Below, piece by piece: positions 8,913 to 16,484 of a stretch of DNA of 32,813 bases. The notes below the pieces were generated by a model. The model was not told the origin of the DNA and made no database searches. It worked only from the letters and a program-made list of their open reading frames with translations. Within the stretch, counting starts at the first letter, position 1. Each line of letters starts with the position of its first letter. The DNA comes from JBGTLW01 sp041743835. GTDB taxonomy: Bacteria; Planctomycetota; Phycisphaerae; Phycisphaerales; Phycisphaeraceae. The translations under genes were made by a program, and so were the position numbers. Where the stretch lies: assembly GCA_041743835.1 (NCBI GenBank), contig JBGTLW010000153.1, positions 1-32,813 of the forward strand, read 5' to 3'.

Positions 8913-9226
8913 AACAACACAACCAGACCCGTAAGCCACGACACACTGCTTTACAGGTGCACGATTCCACTGAAGCGGCTAAGGCCAGGCTCTTGGCTTG
9001 GGCAGAGGTTACGGATGCTCGGTACCGCTTGGCCGGCTCGCTGGTCATGTCGGGAGCGACGCTCGCCCTGATGCTAGCGTCGCGCCGTGCGCAAGCTACA
9101 GCCAAAGGGCCATCGCAGCCAAAAACCGCGTCGCGCCTGTTCAGTTGCCTGACGTATGGCCTCGCGTGCGCCCGGGAAACGTACAGCCAGGTCCAGCACC
9201 TGCGAAACATGCAGAAATCGGCCTGA
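8909..9226 (+). CDS. small protein of the DUF883/YqjE cassette, unknown
   Basis: This 105-residue protein starts by ATGA overlap with the upstream YqjE-like gene, so it is almost certainly co-translated. The N-terminus is basic and polar. A central segment (RLAGSLVMSGATLALMLASRR) could form one short membrane helix, and the C-terminus is polar and basic. By position it corresponds to YqjK in the yqjD-yqjE-yqjK order of enterobacteria, but I see no sequence motif that confirms this. Treat it as an unknown small envelope protein of the same stress cassette. Confidence 0.65.
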   Translation: MKQHNQTRKPRHTALQVHDSTEAAKARLLAWAEVTDARYRLAGSLVMSGATLALMLASRRAQATAKGPSQPKTASRLFSCLTYGLACARETYSQVQHLRNMQKSA

Positions 9227-9310
9227 AGACCGTGTCATCAGACCACGCATTGGGGGTGTTAAGGCTCGCTCATCTGTGGGAAAGTCGTCGGAAATCGAAA
9301 GGAAACTGCT

Positions 9311-9475
9311 ATGGGATTGATCCTCCTCATTATTGTGATTGTGCTGCTTATCGGGGTGCTCCCAACGTGGGGCCATAGCAAGCAGTGGGGCTACGGGCCC
9401 TCCGGCGGGCTTGGCTTGGTGCTGCTGATTGTGGTCATACTACTGCTCATGGGCTACCTGCCGCGTGGGTTTTAA
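9311..9475 (+). CDS. DUF3309 small double-hydrophobic membrane peptide
   Basis: This is a 54-residue reading frame, easily missed because of its length. It has two hydrophobic stretches (residues 2-17 and 34-49) around the polar turn LPTWGHSKQWGYGPSGG. That central pattern, LPTWxxSxxWGYGPSGGLGL, is the diagnostic core of DUF3309, a family of ~50-residue membrane peptides often found beside stress genes in Proteobacteria and others. AAAGGA lies 6-7 bases before the ATG at 9311, a good Shine-Dalgarno site. It follows the DUF883/YqjE cassette by 84 bases in the same direction and probably belongs to the same response. No biochemical function is established. Confidence 0.85.
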   Translation: MGLILLIIVIVLLIGVLPTWGHSKQWGYGPSGGLGLVLLIVVILLLMGYLPRGF

Positions 9476-9593
9476 GCAGCCGAAGGGGGAGCCGTCGCCG
9501 GAATGGATGCCGGCGTATGCCTGCCAGACATCCAAGTCAGTAGGGCACAACCTTGTGTCGCGTGGACGCATACCTATCAGTCTGAGGTACACG

Positions 9594-9851
9594 ATGGACC
9601 AACCTACCCAATCAAAGTTTACGACGTACGAGCCGACCCCCATCTCCGATGCGGCCACGCCCCTCGAAGTGCGGAGCTATACCCAGATATCCCAGCTTCT
9701 TGCAGAGCGCGACAGCATCGCGTTAAGTGAAGTCCGCGTGGGACAGATGTGTCGGATCGCCGAAACGAAGCTCGTCATCGCGTTTCTGGCCGACCCTCAG
9801 TTCAAGCGCTGGCTTGGGTTCACTGAGTACGTGCAAGCTTCTATCGCGTGA
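9594..9851 (+). CDS. hypothetical protein, 85 residues
   Basis: The ATG at 9594 has TGAGGT 6 bases upstream, which makes this the best start; the frame stays open further upstream but that part reads like noise. The protein is soluble, with a proline-rich polar N-terminus (TTYEPTPISDAATPLE) and a helical C-terminus (SYTQISQLLAERDSIALSE, then FLADPQFKRWLGFTEY). I recognise no family. It lies downstream of the DUF3309 gene in the same direction and converges on the Rieske-like lipoprotein gene. Confidence 0.5.
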   Translation: MDQPTQSKFTTYEPTPISDAATPLEVRSYTQISQLLAERDSIALSEVRVGQMCRIAETKLVIAFLADPQFKRWLGFTEYVQASIA

Positions 9852-9929
9852 AGTGCGGGGCTGCTGGCGTGTTGTTGAGTCTCGGCGTTTCTGTTGTCAA
9901 CGATCCGCAGGCTGCGACGTTGCTGCCCA

Positions 9930-10640
9930 TCAGTTCAACCCTGTGGCCGGCGAGCCCTTCGCGTCGGTGTCGGCTTTGGTCCTCACCTTGTCGCGCAGGT
10001 CTTGATACCGCGGGTCGCGCTCGAACATGTACATCGAGTCTGGGACCGACCACTCCTGCACCTCGATGGTCTTGGACCCGATGGTCTTCTGGTGCCGCTT
10101 GCGATATCGCCGCGAGGTCTCGACCCAAAGGTCACGCTGGCCGGAGGCGTCCGCGACCGCGAGCCGGATGCGGTAGCGGTCCAGCGAATCCTTGGCGATC
10201 GAGCCGGTGCGGATCAGGCCGTCGGTGGTCCATCGCGAGTCGCACCCGGTGCAGTTGAGCAGGCGGTTGATGTCGCTGTATTCGACGGGTTTGCCATCGT
10301 TGGGGCAACGGGCGTCGAGCGCGACGAGCATCGTCCCGCCGGATGCCGGGCGCGAGACCAGCAGCACCCGGTGGTCTTTCATGAGATCGAAGTAGAGCTT
10401 GTGCTCGCGGTACTGCTCTGCATCGCCGAGGTTGTAGGCGGGCGCATCCGCGTTGGGATTGAACGGGTCGTGCCGGCGGGTGTCGCAGCCTGAACCTGCC
10501 ATCACGGCAAGAATCACGAGGCCACAGACCCACGCACACGTACCGCAGTGCAGTGTCCCTGCCCGCGCCGCTACGGGACTGACTCGAACCGCAGCGGGGG
10601 TAGAGGAAGGAACAGCGGTAACAGTCGTGGGAGTCGGCAT
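9930..10640 (-). CDS. lipoprotein with Rieske-like domain and altered metal ligands
   Basis: From the ATG at 10640 the protein has 236 residues. A GTG at 10709, directly abutting the upstream stop, would add 23. A hydrophobic segment (WVCGLVILAVMAGSG) ends in Cys52, a plausible but non-ideal lipobox. Residues ~92-150 follow the Rieske pattern: a strand, ALDARCPNDGKPVEYS, then LLNCTGCDSRWTTDG. A true Rieske site reads CxH ... CxxH; here it reads C112-P-N ... C130-T-G-C133, so both His ligands are replaced, by Asn and Cys. It may bind another metal, or none. The C-terminal 90 residues are basic and include an SRRYRKRHQK stretch. It is the last gene of a minus-strand run after the glycosyltransferase. 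Confidence 0.6.
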   Translation of the reverse strand: MPTPTTVTAVPSSTPAAVRVSPVAARAGTLHCGTCAWVCGLVILAVMAGSGCDTRRHDPFNPNADAPAYNLGDAEQYREHKLYFDLMKDHRVLLVSRPASGGTMLVALDARCPNDGKPVEYSDINRLLNCTGCDSRWTTDGLIRTGSIAKDSLDRYRIRLAVADASGQRDLWVETSRRYRKRHQKTIGSKTIEVQEWSVPDSMYMFERDPRYQDLRDKVRTKADTDAKGSPATGLN

Positions 10641-10709
10641 GGCCTTAGGGTTATCGGCCAGATGACGGCGGCTTGAACACTCCCCACCCCGCGCTGCGCA
10701 TGCCGCCAC

Positions 10710-12083
10710 TCAGGACACCCCGCTCGCTTTGAGCGTGTGGTCGTACACCGTGAGGCATCGCTCAGCCGCCGCGTCCCACGTCAGGCCTTGCACCTCGACG
10801 CGGGCGTTGGAACGCAGCGACTGGCTCAACGGCGGGTGACGCAGCACCGCGATGATCTTGTCTGCCAGGTCCACGGTGTTCCAGAAATCGACCTTCAGCG
10901 CATGACGCAGCACCTCGCTCACCCCCGACTGCCGGGAGATGATGACCGGCACATCACGGTTGATCGCTTCCAGCGGGGCGATGCCGAAAGGCTCGCTGAC
11001 CGATGGCATCACATAGACATCCGCCAGATCAAAGACGCGGTCTACATCGTCGCCACGCAGAAAACCGGTGAAGCTGAAGCAGTGCCCGATGCCCGCCGCC
11101 GCAGCCGCCTCAATCACCATCTTGTCCATATCACCCGCACCGGCCATGACAAACCGCACGTTGTCCATCACGCCCAGCACGCGTTTCGCGGCCGCGACGA
11201 AGTGTTCGGGACCCTTCTGCATGGTGATCCGCCCGAGGAACAGCACGATCTTCTGGCGTCCCGGGTCGGACACAACCGCGTCGCCTGTGAGTGTGGCGAG
11301 GATCGGTTGGGGGCGGCCCGGTCGGCCGTCCGCGCCGTTGTAAACCACTTCGATCTGATGAGCCTGCACACCGAATCGCTCGATGCACACAGCTTTTGTG
11401 AAGGCCGAGACGGTGATGACCCGGCCCGCTTCGTGCATGCCGCGGCGTTCGATCTCGTAGATCTGAGGATCGGGTTGCTCGCCGCTGCGATCGAAGACGG
11501 TGGAGTGGACGTGCGCGACGTAAGGGACACGCATGAGCGCCGAGAGGGCGATCGCTGCGGGGAAGGTCGGCCAGTCGTGCGCGTGGATCAGGTCAAAGGA
11601 CTGGCCCCGCAGTCGCGCGACGCACATCAGCGCGTACTGCCGGGCCGCGGCCTCGGGGCCATCAGGCATGGCGTAGGTGTCGTCGGGCTGCTCGTCGAGG
11701 AACGCGATGGCCTCTGGCCGCGATGGGCCGTGCGCCCCGGTTGCCGCGACGCCCGTTGAAGCGCTGGGGTATGGACTGTGGAATGTCGCGGGCACCGAGA
11801 GGGTGGTGGTCCGCGCCCCGTCGGCCGTGGCGCTCATCGACAAGCCATCGGCCTGCATTGACGTGGAAGCGCTCCGCCCCGCAGCGAGTCCGAAGGCGGG
11901 GCGGCTTGGTGCGGCACCGATGATGCTGAGCTGATCGCTGTGACCGTTGCGGATCGGCCGGGGCAGCACGAAGGTGATGTGGATATCACGGCGATTGAGC
12001 GCACGGGTCAGCCCAAAGCACGCCGCGCCGAGGCCGCCGGAGATATAGGGTGGGAACTCCCAGCCTAGCATGAGAACACGCAT
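10710..12083 (-). CDS. GT4-family glycosyltransferase (GT-B fold)
   Basis: A 457-residue GT-B enzyme. The N-terminus MRVLMLGWEFPPYISGGLG is the acceptor/nucleotide loop seen in starch-synthase-like and GT4 enzymes. The middle holds DLIHAHDWPTFPAAIAL and VAHVHSTVFDRSGE, typical first-domain motifs. The C-terminal domain has VLFLGRITMQKGPEHFVAA and the donor-site motif SEPFGIAPLE with Glu364 and Glu372 in E-x7-E spacing. An insert of ~100 residues (about 60-155), rich in Ala, Ser and Thr, separates the first strands from the rest and is poorly conserved-looking. AGGAA 6 bases before the ATG supports the start. It likely transfers a sugar from a nucleotide donor in exopolysaccharide or glycan synthesis; donor and acceptor are unknown. 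Confidence 0.85.
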   Translation of the reverse strand: MRVLMLGWEFPPYISGGLGAACFGLTRALNRRDIHITFVLPRPIRNGHSDQLSIIGAAPSRPAFGLAAGRSASTSMQADGLSMSATADGARTTTLSVPATFHSPYPSASTGVAATGAHGPSRPEAIAFLDEQPDDTYAMPDGPEAAARQYALMCVARLRGQSFDLIHAHDWPTFPAAIALSALMRVPYVAHVHSTVFDRSGEQPDPQIYEIERRGMHEAGRVITVSAFTKAVCIERFGVQAHQIEVVYNGADGRPGRPQPILATLTGDAVVSDPGRQKIVLFLGRITMQKGPEHFVAAAKRVLGVMDNVRFVMAGAGDMDKMVIEAAAAAGIGHCFSFTGFLRGDDVDRVFDLADVYVMPSVSEPFGIAPLEAINRDVPVIISRQSGVSEVLRHALKVDFWNTVDLADKIIAVLRHPPLSQSLRSNARVEVQGLTWDAAAERCLTVYDHTLKASGVS

Positions 12084-12130
12084 GAAACGTTCCTGTCTTG
12101 GTTCTACCCGCGCGGCCTGCTGGCGGTCCT

Positions 12131-12616
12131 TTAGAGTAAGGGGTCGTCGGGCCCCATATCGCCCAGCTCACGGAACGCCGCCTCGTAAGCCAGCAGCAGG
12201 GCCGTGACGCGCGCGATCGTCTGTTCCTTGTCGATCTGCGCCTGCGAAGTGACGGTCAGGGCGGTGCGAAAGACAAAGACCTTGTCGTCATTGCGGAAGT
12301 GCTCGACACGGATATCCGTGACATCACTGCCAAGGTCGGCAAGCTCTTCCTCAATCAATTCTTCAAACTTCTCGCCACGGTGGAGGGCGTCGGCCTCGAT
12401 GGATTCGCTGAGCCAGCGGTCCGGCGTGTAGAGCCCGACATACACCCGGTCGTGGGCGGGCTGGCTCACCTCAACCAGGTAGTAAGCCTCGGCCTCGACA
12501 TACTTCGCGCCGCAGCGCAGCGCGTCGTCAGTCCGGCGAACCTTCTTGAAAACGCCGGCCTCGCGCACGCGCTCGCCAACCTCCTCATACAACGCTTGGC
12601 ATTCATCGCAGATCAT
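12131..12616 (-). CDS. hypothetical cytoplasmic protein with N-terminal CxxC
   Basis: The ATG at 12616 has AGGAG 4 bases upstream; another ATG precedes it directly. The 161-residue protein begins MICDECQALYEEVGERVREA, where CDEC may be half of a metal site. It continues as an alternating alpha/beta domain with YYLVEVSQPAHDRVYVGLY, an acidic helix (EKFEELIEEELADLG) and a strand FVFRTALTV, ending in a helix and an acidic tail. The topology resembles type III chaperone/YbjN-like folds, but that is only a visual impression. It lies 35 bases after the ExbB-like gene and 47 bases before the glycosyltransferase, all on the minus strand, so co-transcription is likely. Confidence 0.6.
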   Translation of the reverse strand: MICDECQALYEEVGERVREAGVFKKVRRTDDALRCGAKYVEAEAYYLVEVSQPAHDRVYVGLYTPDRWLSESIEADALHRGEKFEELIEEELADLGSDVTDIRVEHFRNDDKVFVFRTALTVTSQAQIDKEQTIARVTALLLAYEAAFRELGDMGPDDPLL

Positions 12617-12681
12617 CATGCTCCTGTTTTCTCGTAAAGCCCACACATCTTAACTGGGAAGCGCGGGCGGTGTGGCGGGTG

Positions 12682-13347
12682 CTAGCGGGGCTTGGCTGGG
12701 CCGTCGTTCCCGCTTGCGGCAGACCCCTCGACCGCCGCCGCGACCAGCGCTTCCAGTCGGCTAAGCGTGCGGTCCACCTGCGCCCGCAGCGCGTTGTAGG
12801 GGAACAGCGTGACCACCGCGACCACCAGCCCCGCCGCGGTGGTCAGCAATGCCTCGGCAATCCCGGCCCCGACCGCGCGGGGGTCCGCACCCGCGGAGCC
12901 TACAGCCTGCGCCTGCTGCGAGATCGCCTCGAAGCTCGCGATGATGCCCAGCACGGTCCCCAGGATGCCCAGCATAGGCGCAGCAGTGATAATGGTCGAA
13001 AGCGTCGGCATGAACCGCTCCAACTCACGCCGGTGTGATTCGATCGCATCCACCGCCCTCGCTTCGCTCACGGGTCCGCCACCGTCGAGCAATTCGCGCG
13101 CGACCTGGCTGTAAACCGTGCTGTCGCCAGAGGCGAGGTTGGCAGCCGCGGCACGATCGCCTTCCCGGAGCAGCCTGGTCACCCGTTGTGTGCGGCCCAG
13201 CGAGGCCGAGCCATTGGTCCGCAGGAAATACCACGCACGCTCGAGCAGCAGCGTGACCGCGACCACACTGAGCACCAGCAGCGGCCACATGACGTAGCCG
13301 CCCTTGGTCATCAATTCCCCAAAAGTCATGGCGAGTGTTTGCATCAT
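12682..13347 (-). CDS. MotA/TolQ/ExbB-type proton channel subunit
   Basis: A 221-residue protein with three transmembrane segments. The first, near the N-terminus, is GYVMWPLLVLSVVAVTLLLE. The second sits in the family motif TLSTIITAAPMLGILGTVLG. The third is AEALLTTAAGLVVAVVTLFP. The motif order matches ExbB/TolQ, which use proton flow to energise an outer-membrane partner. No ExbD/TolR gene adjoins it, so its partner is elsewhere. I chose the ATG at 13347, which has a TATCCT hexamer ending 8 bases upstream. A GTG at 13374 and an ATG at 13344 are also in frame. Confidence 0.88.
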   Translation of the reverse strand: MMQTLAMTFGELMTKGGYVMWPLLVLSVVAVTLLLERAWYFLRTNGSASLGRTQRVTRLLREGDRAAAANLASGDSTVYSQVARELLDGGGPVSEARAVDAIESHRRELERFMPTLSTIITAAPMLGILGTVLGIIASFEAISQQAQAVGSAGADPRAVGAGIAEALLTTAAGLVVAVVTLFPYNALRAQVDRTLSRLEALVAAAVEGSAASGNDGPAKPR

Positions 13348-13384
13348 GGGTGCAGAGGATAGCAGGGCGGGCACGCAGTTTGCT

Positions 13385-14023
13385 TTAGGCCGGGGGCGTG
13401 CGCTTTTCGAGGAGCAAGGCCGCGGCCCGTCGCGCTGTCGCAGCGGTCTGGTTGTTCCCGTTCACCAGCCGGCAGGTGATCGCCCCGCTGATGAGCACCG
13501 ACAACTCCTCCGCCAGCGCAGCGGGATCGTCTGCGCCTGCGGCCTCGGCCAGCATCTCAAACGTATCCATGGTCCGGGTCGCGTGCTCGGCCGCGATTTT
13601 GTGTACCGGGTCGTAGGGCGATGGGAACTCGTGCGCCACGTTGATGAACTGGCAACCGATGAACGCGGGATTGGTGAACCACATGTCCAGCACCTCAAAC
13701 GTCGCGAGGATGCGTGCCTTGGGGTCGTAACCGGCCCGCTTTGTGACCTCACGATCCCACGCCTGGCTCTCCAACTCGTCGCGCCGCCGCAGTGTTTCAA
13801 GCACCAGGTCGTCTTTGGATTCAAAGTGGTTGTAGAACGTGGTCTTTGTGACGCCGACTTCTTGCAGGATCTGGTCGAGGCCGACGGCGTGGATGCCTCG
13901 GTTGTAGAAGAAATCCATGGCCACGAATAGCAGTTTCTCGCGGGTCTGCGTGGGTGGTGGGCCATAGCCGAACAACTCGCGTGCGGTGGTCGGTTGAATG
14001 GTTGCCGATTGTGGTGATGCCAT
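13385..14023 (-). CDS. TetR-family transcriptional regulator
   Basis: From the ATG at 14023 the protein has 212 residues; in-frame ATGs at 14053 and 14050 are alternatives. The N-terminal helix-turn-helix reads FFYNRGIHAVGLDQILQE then VGVTKTTFYNHFESKDDLV, a textbook TetR DNA-binding domain. The remainder is an all-helical ligand-binding domain with no recognisable ligand signature. It is divergent from the methyltransferase gene at 14206. Two perfect dyads lie in the gap and are the likely operators, so it probably represses both itself and the methyltransferase. The ExbB-like gene begins just past its stop on the same strand, but whether they share a transcript is unknown. Confidence 0.92.
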   Translation of the reverse strand: MASPQSATIQPTTARELFGYGPPPTQTREKLLFVAMDFFYNRGIHAVGLDQILQEVGVTKTTFYNHFESKDDLVLETLRRRDELESQAWDREVTKRAGYDPKARILATFEVLDMWFTNPAFIGCQFINVAHEFPSPYDPVHKIAAEHATRTMDTFEMLAEAAGADDPAALAEELSVLISGAITCRLVNGNNQTAATARRAAALLLEKRTPPA

Positions 14024-14061
14024 GGCTGTTCTCTGGAAGTTGGAGGTCATCATTGGGCGGG

Positions 14062-14076
14062 TTGACTACAAGTCAA
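14062..14076. promoter_or_regulatory. TetR operator 1 (predicted)
   Basis: TTGACTACAAGTCAA is a perfect 6-bp dyad around a 3-base centre. It shares the frame TTGAC-n5-GTCAA with operator 2, whose start is exactly 22 bases downstream, about two helical turns. It lies just upstream of the TetR gene. Confidence 0.75.
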
Positions 14077-14083
14077 GGCACGG

Positions 14084-14098
14084 TTGACCTGTGGTCAA
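14084..14098. promoter_or_regulatory. TetR operator 2 (predicted)
   Basis: TTGACCTGTGGTCAA is a perfect 6-bp dyad around a 3-base centre. It ends at the expected -35 position for a TATGCT hexamer at 14122-14127, so a bound repressor would block the methyltransferase promoter. Confidence 0.75.
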
Positions 14099-14205
14099 TC
14101 GGAACTGGCCCGCGGGTCGTTTATGCTCCACCGGTCGTGCAAAGCCGCATTGTAAACCCAAAGCAGCAGACTGTTGCTAACCAAAACCCACGAAAGGAAA
14201 CCGTC

Positions 14206-15294
14206 ATGACCGCCACATTCACCGAACCCGCCACCTTCAATCAGACCAAAGCAGAGGGGTTTGCCGACCGTTTTGTCGCCGCCCTGAACGAATCGTCCAT
14301 GATGCTGCTGCTGTCGATCGGCCACCGGACCGGGCTGTTTGACACATTGGACGGCCTGGACTGGTCCACCTCCGCCCAGATCGCCGCCGCCGCGGGGCTT
14401 CAGGAGCGGTACGTCCGCGAGTGGCTGGGGGGCATGGTCACCAGCCGGGTCATTGAATACCGGCCAAACGACGCCACCTATCGGCTGCCTGCGGAGCACG
14501 CCCGCTGGCTGACACGCCGGGCCGCGCCCGAGAACCTGGCCGTCACCTCGCAGTGGTTCAGCGTGCTGGGCCACGTCGAGAGCGAGGTCGTCGAGAAGTT
14601 CAAGCATGGCGGGGGTGTGCACTACGGCTGCTTCCACCGGTTCCACGAGACCATGGCCGAGGAAAGCGGGCAGACCGTGGTCGCCGCGCTGCGGGATTAC
14701 ATCCTGCCCCTGGTGCCGGGACTGGCATCGCAGCTTGAAGCGGGCATCCGCGTGCTGGATGTGGGCTGCGGGTCCGGTTGGGCGGCGTGTGCGCTGGCGA
14801 AGATGTATCCGTCCAGCACCTTCGCGGGCTACGACCTGTGTGAAGACGCGATCGCTGCGGCCAACGCGATGGCGCGGGAGATGCGGTTGACCAACATCCG
14901 CTTCGAGGTCAAAGACCTGACAACGATGCACGAGCCGGGCGCTTACGACCTCATCACCGCGTTCGACATCGTCCACGATCAGAAAGCGCCAGCCCAGGTG
15001 CTGGACAAGATCTACGAGAGCCTCAAGCCCGGCAGCACGTTCCTGATGCAGGACATCGCCGGCTCAAGCCGCTTGGAGAAGAACCTGCGGCACCCGGTCG
15101 GTACCTTCGGCTACACGATCTCGACCATGCACTGCATGACGGTTTCGCTGGCGCAGGGCGGCGCGGGACTGGGCACGATGTGGGGTGAAGAACTGGCCCA
15201 GCAGATGCTTGAAGACGCGGGTTTTAGGGATGTGCAGAAGCACAAGCTGTCCCACGACTTCATCAATGTGTACTACGTGATGCTGCGGCCCTAA
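14206..15294 (+). CDS. SAM-dependent methyltransferase with N-terminal winged helix
   Basis: The frame opens earlier, but the ATG at 14206 has AAAGGAAA 6 bases upstream and starts where homology-like sequence begins, giving 362 residues. Residues ~20-90 form a winged-helix dimerisation domain of the kind seen in O-methyltransferase-like and Rv2258c-type proteins (TGLFDTLDGLDWSTSAQIAA, ERYVREWLGGMV). The class I SAM site is VLDVGCGSGWAACALAKMYP (about 182-201), followed by GYDLCEDAI and LITAFDIVHDQ. The C-terminus contains TISTMHCMTVSLAQGGAGLG. The substrate is unknown. Control by the divergent TetR protein suggests it is induced by a small molecule, possibly its substrate, for detoxification or secondary metabolism. 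Confidence 0.88.
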   Translation: MTATFTEPATFNQTKAEGFADRFVAALNESSMMLLLSIGHRTGLFDTLDGLDWSTSAQIAAAAGLQERYVREWLGGMVTSRVIEYRPNDATYRLPAEHARWLTRRAAPENLAVTSQWFSVLGHVESEVVEKFKHGGGVHYGCFHRFHETMAEESGQTVVAALRDYILPLVPGLASQLEAGIRVLDVGCGSGWAACALAKMYPSSTFAGYDLCEDAIAAANAMAREMRLTNIRFEVKDLTTMHEPGAYDLITAFDIVHDQKAPAQVLDKIYESLKPGSTFLMQDIAGSSRLEKNLRHPVGTFGYTISTMHCMTVSLAQGGAGLGTMWGEELAQQMLEDAGFRDVQKHKLSHDFINVYYVMLRP

Positions 15295-15296
15295 AG

Positions 15297-15317
15297 AAAA
15301 AAACGGGCAACGTTGCC
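15297..15317 (-). terminator. intrinsic terminator of pdxA (predicted)
   Basis: On the minus strand GGCAACGTTGCC is followed after CG by seven T residues. The stem is short, and the site lies 10 bases past the pdxA stop. It also sits directly after the methyltransferase stop on the other strand. Confidence 0.45.
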
Positions 15318-15326
15318 ACGCTCAAC

Positions 15327-16412
15327 TCAAGCCGTCTCCCGCTTGGCGGCGGTCCCGGCCTGGTCCTCGGTCAGCTTGATCGCCAGCCGGATCGCCGCCT
15401 TCATCGACCCCGGGTCGGCCTGGTTTTTCCACGCGATGTCGAAGGCCGTGCCGTGGTCCGGGCTGGTGCGGATCAGCGGCAGGCCAAGCGTGGTGTTCAC
15501 CGCCTGGTCAAACGCCAGCATCTTCACGGGGATCAGGCCCTGGTCGTGGTACATCGCCACGAACAGGTCGTACTTGCGGAGGTTGCCCGCGGTGAAGAGG
15601 GTGTCGGCGGGGAACGGGCCGTGCGCGTCGATCCCCTGCGCGCGTGCCATCTCGATCGCGGGCTTGATGACGCGGGCCTCTTCGTCCCCGAACAGGCCGT
15701 TCTCCGAGGCGTGCGGGTTGAGCCCGCAGACCGCGATGCGTGGCCTCGCGATGCCCAGCCGTCGGCAGGCCTGATGCCCCAGATCGATAGGGTCGAACAC
15801 GCATCCGATGGTCAGGCGATTGCGCACGTCCATGAGCGGGATGTGGATCGTCGCCAGCGCGACGCGTATCTGCGGCGCGTCAAACATCATGACCACGCGC
15901 TTGGACTTGGTGCGGTTGGCAAAAAGCTCGGTGTGCCCCGGGAACCGACCGCCCGCCAGCGACCAGGAGGCCTTGCAGATCGGCGCGGTCACGATGGCGT
16001 CGATGCGTCCCTCGCCCTCGGGGCGGCGGGTCGCGGCGATGGCGTCCTCGATGAAGCGCAGCGACGCCTGACCGCCGATCTTCGTCGGCCGCGATTCACG
16101 CAGGCTCAGCATCGACACCTCGTCGTAATCCAGCACCACCACATCGTGCACAAGGTCGTACCCCGCGCGGTCCGTGTCGTGCTGCACACGCCACCAGAAC
16201 GCCTCGATCTCCGCCAGGTCCGCAGCATAAGCCAGTTGCTCGTTGAGCCCGAAAATGACAAACCGCGCGGCCCGGCGGACCTCGCGGTCGGCCAGGGCTT
16301 TGACGATCACCTCCGCGCCGATACCCGCGGGGTCACCCATCGTGATACCGATCACAGGCCGGTGGGGCCTGAGTGGGTTGGATGGCTGGGCTGTGGTCGC
16401 TTCCGGGGGCAT
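15327..16412 (-). CDS. pdxA: 4-hydroxythreonine-4-phosphate dehydrogenase PdxA
   Basis: PdxA oxidises 4-phosphohydroxy-L-threonine in the DXP-dependent route to pyridoxal 5'-phosphate. The 361-residue protein begins its domain with GITMGDPAGIGAEVIVKAL and has VTAPICKASW (141-150), GHTELF (159-164), ATIHIPL (His190), GLNPHASENGLFGDEE (His234) and AMYHDQGLIPVKML (His289). The three His match the spacing of the metal ligands in E. coli PdxA (44 and 55 residues apart here against 45 and 55). An extra segment at about 66-110 is longer than in E. coli. PdxJ is not in the window. The gene is divergent from the Gfo/Idh/MocA dehydrogenase. PdxA-like paralogues acting in sugar-acid catabolism (PdxA2, DenD/OtnK neighbourhoods) are an alternative. 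Confidence 0.93.
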   Translation of the reverse strand: MPPEATTAQPSNPLRPHRPVIGITMGDPAGIGAEVIVKALADREVRRAARFVIFGLNEQLAYAADLAEIEAFWWRVQHDTDRAGYDLVHDVVVLDYDEVSMLSLRESRPTKIGGQASLRFIEDAIAATRRPEGEGRIDAIVTAPICKASWSLAGGRFPGHTELFANRTKSKRVVMMFDAPQIRVALATIHIPLMDVRNRLTIGCVFDPIDLGHQACRRLGIARPRIAVCGLNPHASENGLFGDEEARVIKPAIEMARAQGIDAHGPFPADTLFTAGNLRKYDLFVAMYHDQGLIPVKMLAFDQAVNTTLGLPLIRTSPDHGTAFDIAWKNQADPGSMKAAIRLAIKLTEDQAGTAAKRETA

Positions 16413-16418
16413 GCCTTG

Positions 16419-16424
16419 ATTCTA
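16419..16424 (-). promoter_or_regulatory. pdxA -10 element, predicted leaderless
   Basis: TAGAAT on the minus strand ends 6 bases before the pdxA ATG at 16412. TTGCGA at 16444-16449 is a weak -35 candidate with a 19-base spacer. There is no Shine-Dalgarno site. Confidence 0.5.
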
Positions 16425-16472
16425 TCGGTCAACGCCGGGGGCGTCGCAACACATCCCGCCCGCGCATTGCGA

Positions 16473-16478
16473 TAGAAT
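16473..16478 (+). promoter_or_regulatory. -10 element of the Gfo/Idh/MocA gene, predicted leaderless
   Basis: TAGAAT ends 6 bases before the ATG at 16485. No clear -35 is visible. The same hexamer at the same spacing serves the divergent pdxA 49 bases away. Confidence 0.5.
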
Positions 16479-16484
16479 GGTGCG

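Noticed and set aside
10737..11759. 340-codon plus-strand open frame over the glycosyltransferase
   Set aside because: Composition is biased and motif-free, and it is antisense to a gene with intact GT4 motifs.
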